Origin: JBOHRE01 sp050732635
GTDB lineage: Bacteria > Gemmatimonadota > Gemmatimonadetes > Longimicrobiales > RSA9
DNA length: 55,163 nt
Assembly (NCBI GenBank): GCA_050732635.1
Contig: JBOHRE010000009.1
Coordinates: forward strand, 1 to 55,163
Direction of reading: 5' to 3'
Positions 28,376 to 34,798 of the stretch are shown one piece after another. Within the stretch, counting starts at the first letter, position 1, and each line of letters starts with the position of its first letter. A model generated the notes under the pieces. The model had not been told where the DNA came from. It searched no databases and was given only the letters and a program-made list of their open reading frames with translations. Made by a program: the position numbers and the translations under genes.

Positions 28376-28396
28376 CTATTCGTTCATGTGATCCAT
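28376..28396 (-). other. In-frame ATG then TAG immediately upstream of the methyltransferase
   Basis: On the - strand ATG at 28396 and again at 28387 are in frame with the methyltransferase, giving MDHMNE, then TAG (28378-28376). After the stop, the frame reads RYRSLAPVDLEEAVLADF without break into the annotated protein, and this reads as coding. A CAG to TAG change would explain it. The present gene would have to start at TTG 28333. Confidence 0.55.
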
Positions 28397-28601
28397 GCCT
28401 CGAGAGCACGTGCAATCCGGCCGGGACGCCAGGGCTGGTCCGTATAAGTGTTGGTCTGGGCCTACTTTCTGGGATTGAAGGTCCCAGGACTGCCGGCCAC
28501 AGCCGGCGCCCAAGTTACCATTGGACCGTGAAGTCCAACAAGAAACCCCGGAACCGGGTGGAGACCTGCTTGAATTGTTACAAACGAACTGACCCACTAC
28601 C
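28397..28601. other. Right-end island DNA without a gene
   Basis: About 200 bp between the methyltransferase 5' end and the att repeat. TTATAC on the - strand (near 28446) could be a -10 for the methyltransferase, but I see no matching -35. TTGTTACAA at about 28575-28583 is a 9-bp near-palindrome close to the attachment site. No gene is supported. Confidence 0.4.
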
Positions 28602-28628
28602 GGGGTTCGAATCCCTCGCCCTCCGCTC
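28602..28628 (+). repeat. attR-type direct repeat (27 bp), tRNA-Ser 3' fragment
   Basis: Identical to 12168-12194. Only the T-arm and acceptor 3' strand are present; no 5' half of a tRNA precedes it, so this is a partial copy left by integration. Confidence 0.85.
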
Positions 28629-28732
28629 GAAACAAGTGATTGGAGGACGCCACGTCCCGAGCTGGTGCGGGGACCATCGCCGGCCGGAGCCGGGGTAGCG
28701 CCCGGTAGCCTCCCGGCCAGCCCGTTCTCCCT

Positions 28733-29779
28733 TCAATCCATCACCGCCAGCGCCCGGTTCCGCAGCTGAGCCCCATACCGGCTCCGATGCGCTACCTTCC
28801 GCTCGATCAACCGCACGACTTCCGTCCCGAAGTCGACGCCCTCCAGCTTTCCGGCAGCGTTCAGGCCCCCGGCGCTGATGGCGTTGATCTCGACCAGCTT
28901 GTCCCCGACGATATCGAGGCCGACGTCGAAGATCCCGTCCGCGAGAAGTCTGGGCCGCACGATCTCCGCGATTTCCAGGATCCGCGGGGTGATCTCGGCC
29001 TTCTGGGGCTGGCCCCCGGCGGTGAAGTTGCTGCGGAAGTCTCCGGATTCGTTGACCCTGCGGACCGCCGCGTACTTGCCCTCGCAGATCAGAGGTTTCC
29101 CGTTGAAGAGGAACAGCCGGGTATCTCCTTCCTTGGCAGCGGGGAGATATTCCTGGGCGATGACGTAGCTGTAGCGCGTGATGGACTGCACGATCTGCTT
29201 GATGTTCGCGGCGTCCTTCTTCAGCAGGTAGACGTCCTTCCCGCCGTACCCGCGCAGCGGCTTCAGCACGATCGAGCCGTTCTGCTCGGCGTGGAAGCGA
29301 ACGATGTCGTCGTGTGTTCGTGTGATGATCGACCTCGGGCGGATCGATTCCGGGAACTGCTCGAGGTACATCTTGCTTACCACGTACGAGAGTGTGTGTG
29401 GATGACTCAGCACGATGACGCCTTGGACAACCGCGACCTGGCCGAAGACGAATCCCGCCTCGTACTCCCACGGCCGGCTCTCGATCGCTTCGAAGGGGTT
29501 GTAGCGGAGATAGAGCACGTCGAGATCGCTGAAGGTGATGCCGACGCGCTCGGTCGCCTTGTCCTGGATCGCCGCGATGAAACTCTCCTGGCTATCACCA
29601 CCGCCGGGGAGAGCCTTGCGGGCGATGGCTGCGATGGGGCCATCGGACCGATACGTGAGGTCGCCCACGCCGATCATGTACACGGTGTGTCCCATCATGG
29701 CCGCCGCGCGTGCGATCACGGTAGTCGCGGCGGCGGGAACCTCCGAGTCCACGTCGTTGACCAGCAAGCCGATCCTCAT
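28733..29779 (-). CDS. ATP-grasp ligase, glutathione synthetase (GshB)-like
   Basis: This is a 348-residue ATP-grasp enzyme. The N-terminal pre-ATP domain starts MRIGLLVNDVDSEV. ATP-binding motifs are SIVLKPLRGYGGKDVYLL (lysine and glycine-rich loop) and QEYLPAAKEGDTRLFLFNG. Metal ligands lie near FDVGLDIVGDKLVEINAIS. This fits GshB/RimK-type carboxylate-amine ligases, which form amide bonds through an acyl phosphate. The start at 29779 overlaps the TGA of the upstream QEGLA gene (ATGA), with GGAG upstream; a longer start at 29794 exists. Neighbours are a QEGLA metallopeptidase and a GCS2 ligase homologue, so a glutathione-like or peptide-modifying pathway is plausible but unproven. Confidence 0.85.
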   Translation of the reverse strand: MRIGLLVNDVDSEVPAAATTVIARAAAMMGHTVYMIGVGDLTYRSDGPIAAIARKALPGGGDSQESFIAAIQDKATERVGITFSDLDVLYLRYNPFEAIESRPWEYEAGFVFGQVAVVQGVIVLSHPHTLSYVVSKMYLEQFPESIRPRSIITRTHDDIVRFHAEQNGSIVLKPLRGYGGKDVYLLKKDAANIKQIVQSITRYSYVIAQEYLPAAKEGDTRLFLFNGKPLICEGKYAAVRRVNESGDFRSNFTAGGQPQKAEITPRILEIAEIVRPRLLADGIFDVGLDIVGDKLVEINAISAGGLNAAGKLEGVDFGTEVVRLIERKVAHRSRYGAQLRNRALAVMD

Positions 29780-31608
29780 GCGGTCTCCGGACATATCAGC
29801 TCCGCTAGGGAGATCCCACGCCGCACGGTATCGAGACGGTCTCGAGCCTCGGGTGATTCGAGGACTCGGGGGAGCAGGGGCGGGTCGCTGAGCACGCCAC
29901 GGTACTGCAACTCTTCGATGACGGGAACGTGCTTCAGGGCGAGCTTCCCGGCGTAAAGAGGAGCCAGCTCGCCGCCGTGCTCGAGGTATTTCAGGAGATT
30001 GACCAGACCACGCAGGTAGATGAGGTCGCGGGTGAAGCCGCCGCAACGGTGTACCCGCATCGCGATGTGCCACGCGCCGCCGGCCGAGTAGCCGTACTCG
30101 CGATGGAGCAAGCGGAAGGTTTCCACGAACTCTGCCCCATCCTCGACCGAGCGGGCCGCGATCACCCTGGCGGCGAGTAGCCGCATGCGCAGTGAGTCGA
30201 GTCCGCCGGCCAGATATTCGGCCAGGACCGCCAGGCCCTCCTGAAGCTCGTCGTAGCCGGCAAGGCCGAGAGAGAGCTGTTGCAGCGGCTGTGCTCGCCC
30301 GTTCACGTAGGTGAGCACGTGAGTTCCGACCTCGTGATGAAGGAGGGGCACCACCCTTTCCGGCCGGAGCTTCAGATCCTCGCCGATCATTAGGTTCCCC
30401 TCGGAAACCATGAGTCCTATGATGTCGCGGCGGACCTCGATACGATTGTCGATAGCCGGGTAGTGCCGGGAGTAGTACGCCAGCTCCTCCTCGGCCGCTT
30501 CGCGAAAGCCGTTCGCGTCCACCCACTCCCCCCGTTCTTTCGGGGGAGTCCTGACGCTGGCGAGAAGACCTTCCGCGACCTGGTGGAGGAGGTCGTCGAC
30601 GGCTCCATAGAGCCGCTGGCCGCTGTACCGGAAGCTGGGCGCACCTCGCTCGCGCAGCATGCTGAACTGCGTATCGAGCTCCTGGCGCTTGTCTTCGAAG
30701 AGATCCGCCATCGCAGGGTCATCGATCGTCTCGATCTCGATCGAGAAGAGCCGTCGCTTCAGTAGATCGGGATCCACGCGGAGGAGGCGATAGTGGAACT
30801 CGGGGTTCTGATCGAAGCCGTCGGCCCGAAAGCGTTCCCATGCTTCGTCGGAGTTCACGGGCGAGGTCAGCAGGAGCAGATCGACGGAGTGCTCGATCGC
30901 GTACAGCGAGCGGTCGACTTCCCAGACCGCGTCCGGCAGGGTGCGGGTGCCGAGCGCCAGGTGATTCTCGACCTTCGACGACGTCTGGACCCGGACGAAC
31001 TCGTAGAGAGCCTGACGCAGTGCCCGGGAGAAGCTGTGCTGGACGCGGCGCAGGAAGCGGGGGTACACGTCGCCGGTCTCGGGGTCCCGATAGATCGGCG
31101 GAACCTCGAGTCCGAGGAGGAGGACCTCCGTCCGCCAGCTTTCCTCGACGGAGAGCAGGGGCGCGAGGCCGGGAGGGTGTCGCTCGTCGGTGATCTCGCG
31201 AACCACTTCGAGCTCGGGCCACAAGTCAGACAGAGCTTCGAGAGCGTCGGCCAGCTTGCCGACCGTCTCGGGAGCGGGTCCTTCCGGAGCTCGGACGATG
31301 AAGCGGCCGCTTTGCGGGTCCGCGGAGGACCAGATCTCGAGCACCAGGAATGCGCCGTGCGCGATCGACCCCGCCTGGGCGAGAGCACCGACGAGCGTAT
31401 AGACCTCGGCGGCCTCCTGCGCGCGCGAAATCAGGTAAGCTGCCTCGCCCGAGACGAGTCGCGCGGTCCCGCGATCTGGCCGGTCCGGCGGCTCACGGTA
31501 CACGATGAGGTAGGGAAGACCGCGGTCGATGCTGAGCACGCCTCCGGCGGACAGCGAGCGCCGCACACTTTCCTGACTTTGAAGCCTCTCCAGGATCTCG
31601 TCTATCAT
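29776..31608 (-). CDS. QEGLA-motif metallopeptidase (DUF1704 / MATCAP-like)
   Basis: At 610 residues this is within family range. The zinc site is HHEVGTH (424-430) and the name motif DELQEGLAVLAEYL (QEGLA at 456-460) supplies the third ligand region. Bacterial members are called flavohemoglobin expression-modulating QEGLA proteins. The same fold includes the mammalian tubulin tyrosine carboxypeptidase MATCAP, so carboxypeptidase activity is a reasonable expectation from established family knowledge. No signal peptide is visible, so it is probably cytoplasmic. The stop overlaps the ATP-grasp start by 4 bp, implying coupled translation. The GCS2 gene is divergent, 175 bp away. The substrate is unknown. 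Confidence 0.85.
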   Translation of the reverse strand: MIDEILERLQSQESVRRSLSAGGVLSIDRGLPYLIVYREPPDRPDRGTARLVSGEAAYLISRAQEAAEVYTLVGALAQAGSIAHGAFLVLEIWSSADPQSGRFIVRAPEGPAPETVGKLADALEALSDLWPELEVVREITDERHPPGLAPLLSVEESWRTEVLLLGLEVPPIYRDPETGDVYPRFLRRVQHSFSRALRQALYEFVRVQTSSKVENHLALGTRTLPDAVWEVDRSLYAIEHSVDLLLLTSPVNSDEAWERFRADGFDQNPEFHYRLLRVDPDLLKRRLFSIEIETIDDPAMADLFEDKRQELDTQFSMLRERGAPSFRYSGQRLYGAVDDLLHQVAEGLLASVRTPPKERGEWVDANGFREAAEEELAYYSRHYPAIDNRIEVRRDIIGLMVSEGNLMIGEDLKLRPERVVPLLHHEVGTHVLTYVNGRAQPLQQLSLGLAGYDELQEGLAVLAEYLAGGLDSLRMRLLAARVIAARSVEDGAEFVETFRLLHREYGYSAGGAWHIAMRVHRCGGFTRDLIYLRGLVNLLKYLEHGGELAPLYAGKLALKHVPVIEELQYRGVLSDPPLLPRVLESPEARDRLDTVRRGISLAELICPETA

Positions 31609-31783
31609 CTATCGAGCGATTCGCCTCTATAGGAGATCAGAGGAGGTGTCTGGGCATCACAGTAATGGACTGGCGCAGATCCCGGGCCTTCCCCGCGCCA
31701 ATCGGTGCAGGAGTTGCTCATAGCCGGTCGCGGAAGACTCGCTGGGAAGGGCGGGACTCGCGGCGAATCACAGGGGCGATCGG

Positions 31784-32929
31784 ATGCGAGAGCTGTTCAC
31801 GATCGGTGTCGAGGAAGAGTATCAGGTGGTGCAGCCGGGCACGGGTGAGCTCCGCAGCCGGGCGGGCGTCGTGCTGCAGGCTGACCGGAGCGGCGAGCTC
31901 GAGGGGGAGGTGCAGGATACGATGCTGGAGATCGGCACCGAGGTTTGTGTGGACGCGGCGGAGGTCGCTGACGGCTTGCGGAAGCGGCGCTTTCAGGCAT
32001 CCGCGGCGGCGGCGGCGGAGGATCTCGAGATCCTGGCGGCGGGAATGCATCCGTTCAGTGGCTGGTGGGGTCATGAGCTGACCGATGCCGACCGACCACG
32101 GATGCTGAGCACCATCTTCCGGCAGCTTCTTCGGCAACAGCACGTCTGGGGGCTGCACATTCATGTGGCGCTGCCGGAGAAATACGATCGTGTAGTAGTG
32201 ATGAATACCGTTCGCGCCTTCGGTCCCCACCTGCTCGCGCTCTCCTGCAGCTCGCCTCTGCACCTTGGCGAGGATACCGGATTCGCCTCGTTCCGCAACG
32301 TCGCATGGCGCGGTTACCCCTTCACCGGCGCCCCCCCGCGCTTCGCCTCGACGGCCGAGTACAACCGGTTCATGGATCTCCTGTTACGCGCCCGAGCCGT
32401 TCCGGACGAGCGGACGGTCTATTGGAGCAGCCGGCCTAGCGCGCGTTACCCAACGCTCGAGCTTCGGATCTGCGACGCCTGTCCGCGGTTGGCGGACGCG
32501 GTCGCCATAGCGGCTCTCGCCCGTGCGCTGGTCGTCGCGGGAGCCGAGGACAAGCTCACGCCCCTGGCCTCCTCGCTTTCCGCCTCGCTTCAGGACGAGG
32601 TCCTCACCGAGAATGAATGGATTGTCGCTCGCGACGGGTTGGATGCAACACTGGTCGCACCGGAAAGAGCGGAAGACAGCATACCTATACGGGAGGCGAT
32701 CGAGGCGCTACTCGAGGTGGTGGGGCCGATCGCCGCTTCGTTCGGCGACGCAGACGCGATTCGCGGCGTGGAGGCGATCCTGCGAACCGGAAATGGTTCG
32801 GACCGCATTCGAGCCCGCTATCGTAAGACGGGGAGCCTGTCCGATGTAGTGGAGTGGCTGGTGGGCGAGACCAGGGTGGGAACGGGAATCGACCGCCGAA
32901 CCCGGGGCCGACACCTCCCGACTCGCTGA
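31784..32929 (+). CDS. YbdK/GCS2-type carboxylate-amine ligase (glutamate--cysteine ligase homologue)
   Basis: This is a 381-residue member of the GCS2 family. The start TIGVEEEYQVV carries the conserved glutamates. Further motifs are LHIHVALPEK, LSCSSPLHLGEDTGFASFRN and LELRICDACPRLADAVAIAALARALV, all characteristic of the family. True GshA of this type joins glutamate and cysteine; many YbdK homologues have weak activity and unknown substrates. The ATG at 31784 follows a purine-rich AGGGG. It is divergent from the ATP-grasp/QEGLA operon, and a GshA-like plus GshB-like pair is the expected set for a gamma-glutamyl thiol. A truncated amidotransferase remnant follows. Confidence 0.88.
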   Translation: MRELFTIGVEEEYQVVQPGTGELRSRAGVVLQADRSGELEGEVQDTMLEIGTEVCVDAAEVADGLRKRRFQASAAAAAEDLEILAAGMHPFSGWWGHELTDADRPRMLSTIFRQLLRQQHVWGLHIHVALPEKYDRVVVMNTVRAFGPHLLALSCSSPLHLGEDTGFASFRNVAWRGYPFTGAPPRFASTAEYNRFMDLLLRARAVPDERTVYWSSRPSARYPTLELRICDACPRLADAVAIAALARALVVAGAEDKLTPLASSLSASLQDEVLTENEWIVARDGLDATLVAPERAEDSIPIREAIEALLEVVGPIAASFGDADAIRGVEAILRTGNGSDRIRARYRKTGSLSDVVEWLVGETRVGTGIDRRTRGRHLPTR

Positions 32930-32948
32930 GCCCTCTGGACGCGCGAAC

Positions 32949-33111
32949 ATTAGACCTTTCCTGGCCATCACCACCACGATGGATCCGCAGTGCGGGGATT
33001 ACCAGCAGCCACCGATCGCCCTCTATGCCAACTATCTCGCACTCCTTGAACGGGTTGGCCTCGTGCCGGTGTTCGTCACGCCGGGGCACACTGACGTACC
33101 GATTCGAAAGT
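32949..33111 (+). pseudogene. 5' remnant of a class I glutamine amidotransferase-like gene (peptidase C26 type)
   Basis: The frame reads RPFLAITTTMDPQCGDYQQ, then IALYANYLALLERVGLVPV and VTPGHTD, which matches the opening of gamma-glutamyl-gamma-aminobutyrate hydrolase-like proteins (first strand, helix and second strand). It has no normal start (ATT at 32949; an internal ATG at 32979) and the family's catalytic Cys-His-Glu part is missing. It runs into the 3' end of the opposing protease gene. It is probably the stump of a fourth gene of the ligase cluster cut by a rearrangement. Confidence 0.5.
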
Positions 33112-34200
33112 TCAGGACGGTTCCACCGCCGGCAGCACGGGCGCGAGCGGGATCCTGGCCGCACGCAGGAAGGTCTGGACGGCTGTAATCGGGACGGAGA
33201 ACGTGATCCCGTAGTGGATGCGCGCCGCCCGCTCGAGGTAGAGCGGGCCTTCGTACGGCACCAGCATGCCCTCCTCGTCGAGGTCGCGAGTCTGCGGGAA
33301 CAGCAGGTATTCGGTTTCGGCGGATGCGGACGACGCGAGGCCGACCCACTCCAGCGCAGCGGTCTCGGCGCGCACGGCCAGGATCAGTCCGCCGCTGATG
33401 CCCCGGTTGAACAGTCCATCGAGCAGAAAGGCGTGACTGGGCGTGCGGTCGGGATCGCTCACGATCGCGCGCGTGACCATCTTGTATCCGCCCGGATAGC
33501 CGAGCACGTAGACGAACGAGGCCCACGACAGACGCGCGGCGTCGCCGCGCCGGACCCGCAGCACGTCGACCCCCCGGATCGGTTCTCCCGCCGAGAACTG
33601 CACCCGCAGTGCGGCGAGATCGTTCGCTCGATCCTGAGCCACAACGCTGAACGCGCGCGTGCCGGAGACGTCCACAACGATGTCGGTGCGGCTCCTCAGG
33701 ATCGCCACGCTCTCCACGTAGCGGCGCTGCGGGCGCGCCCCCGAGCGCGGCAGGGGCTCGGCATAGTGGACGACCAGAGTGTCGGGCAGCCGGATCACGT
33801 GCTCGTTGGTGAGCAGCATCACGCCGCCCGCGCCAGCCGAGACGACCGTCGCCGTGCCCGCCTTCGTGTGGTCGAACGTGTAGCGCTCCGTCGCGCGCGA
33901 GTACGTGGCGGGGCTGGCGAGGTCCGCGTCGGTGATGCTGTCGGCCAGCGAGAACCGGTGCGTGCGGTAGATCCCCGTGACCTGGATCCGCTTCACGGCC
34001 CGGAAGATCCGCTCGATCTCGGCGGACGTGTCGCGGATCGGCGGACTCGTCTGATAGTACGCTTGCGGCCCGCGGTCCGTCATGACATACGTCCGCGCGC
34101 ACCCGACCGACGTCAGGATGGTCGAGCATGCCAGGATGACCGGCAGCGCGCGGCGCCCGCTAGCACGCGTACCCGTCGATGGCCGTTCCGGTCTGATCAC
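33112..34200 (-). CDS. Trypsin-fold serine protease-like lipoprotein
   Basis: This protein has 362 residues from GTG 34200, which has GGAG upstream; a TTG at 34281 gives 27 more residues. The N terminus has basic residues, a hydrophobic stretch and a lipobox-like SVGC (Cys34), so it is probably an envelope lipoprotein. A chymotrypsin-like triad is visible in order: His134 in LTNEHVIRL, Asp194 in RANDLAAL and Ser269 in NRGISGGLI (GxSGG). This is an S1C/HtrA-like catalytic domain without an evident PDZ domain. It is divergent from the PadR/permease block, sharing about 230 bp of upstream DNA. The substrate is unknown. Confidence 0.8.
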   Translation of the reverse strand: MIRPERPSTGTRASGRRALPVILACSTILTSVGCARTYVMTDRGPQAYYQTSPPIRDTSAEIERIFRAVKRIQVTGIYRTHRFSLADSITDADLASPATYSRATERYTFDHTKAGTATVVSAGAGGVMLLTNEHVIRLPDTLVVHYAEPLPRSGARPQRRYVESVAILRSRTDIVVDVSGTRAFSVVAQDRANDLAALRVQFSAGEPIRGVDVLRVRRGDAARLSWASFVYVLGYPGGYKMVTRAIVSDPDRTPSHAFLLDGLFNRGISGGLILAVRAETAALEWVGLASSASAETEYLLFPQTRDLDEEGMLVPYEGPLYLERAARIHYGITFSVPITAVQTFLRAARIPLAPVLPAVEPS

Positions 34201-34362
34201 GACGACACTCCGTCTGTCGCTCGCAGCCGAGATCTGCGCGTTGCTCCCGGTTGAAGATTGCACGCTTCGCGCCGGAAGCAAGGTGGCGTGGACGGACCTC
34301 CGATTCCACCGCGGTTACGCTGCACGGGCTTGCCCCTCCGGCGCCTCCTCCAACCCTTCCTC

Positions 34363-34391
34363 TTGACAGCGACAGGAGCGGCCGGCATCTT
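34363..34391 (+). promoter_or_regulatory. Candidate promoter of the PadR-permease operon
   Basis: Consensus TTGACA (34363-34368), 17 nt, then a weak CATCTT (34386-34391). It is located 41 bp before the PadR GTG start and in the divergent intergenic region, so autoregulation by PadR is expected. Confidence 0.45.
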
Positions 34392-34431
34392 ACCTCTCGA
34401 CAGCTGGAGAAAACCGCCAGCCTCTCGGATC

Positions 34432-34767
34432 GTGATCGCGCGCACGCAGACGGATGCCCTGCGGGGCTCGCTGGACCTGCTGGTCCTGAAGACGCTCTCA
34501 CTGGAGCCGATGCACGGGTGGGGCATCAGTCAGCGGGTGCAGCAGATCTCGAAGGGCATGCTGGAAGTGAATCAGGGCTCGCTCTATCCGGCGCTGCAGC
34601 GCCTGGAAAAGGACGGCCTGATCACGAGCGAGTGGGGCACGACGGACAACAACCGCCGCGCGCGCTACTACCGACTGACGGCGGCGGGCCGGCGCGCCCT
34701 GGGCGCCGAGCTGGAGAGCTGGCGTCGCTTCGCGGCGGCGCTCGAGACGGTGCTGCGTACGACGTGA
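34432..34767 (+). CDS. PadR-family transcriptional regulator
   Basis: This is a 111-residue winged-helix regulator, the usual length for the short PadR class. Visible motifs are ALRGSLDLLVLKTLS, HGWGISQRVQQIS, NQGSLYPALQRLEKDGLI (recognition helix) and RRARYYRLTAAGRR (wing). GTG at 34432 gives the proper family start; longer frames to 34258 translate non-conserved sequence. It precedes two ADOP permease genes by about 30 bp; PadR plus such permeases is a recurrent arrangement in Acidobacteriota and Gemmatimonadota. It probably represses the operon in response to an unknown ligand. Confidence 0.9.
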   Translation: MIARTQTDALRGSLDLLVLKTLSLEPMHGWGISQRVQQISKGMLEVNQGSLYPALQRLEKDGLITSEWGTTDNNRRARYYRLTAAGRRALGAELESWRRFAAALETVLRTT

Positions 34768-34798
34768 GTGCTCCCGTGCGACGCCCACGCCGCGTCGG

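Larger units (their letters stand above)
12168..28628. mobile_element. Genomic island of about 16.4 kb integrated at tRNA-Ser
   Basis: The element is bounded by perfect 27-bp direct repeats matching the tRNA-Ser 3' end. Its contents differ in character from the flanks: an ECF/FecR/SusCD locus, hydrolases and a restriction-modification-type gene between housekeeping genes. Several stretches inside look less GC-rich than the flanking core genes by eye. Small remnants cluster at 12.4, 24.9-25.4 and 28.4-28.6 kb. No integrase or recombinase is recognisable, so the element either lost it or was mobilised in trans. Boundaries are seen in sequence; island status is inference from the repeat and tRNA location. 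Confidence 0.8.

Noticed and set aside
28602..28628. A second tRNA gene at 28.6 kb
   Set aside because: Only the T-arm and 3' acceptor strand are present; the 5' half and anticodon arm are missing, so it is an att fragment.
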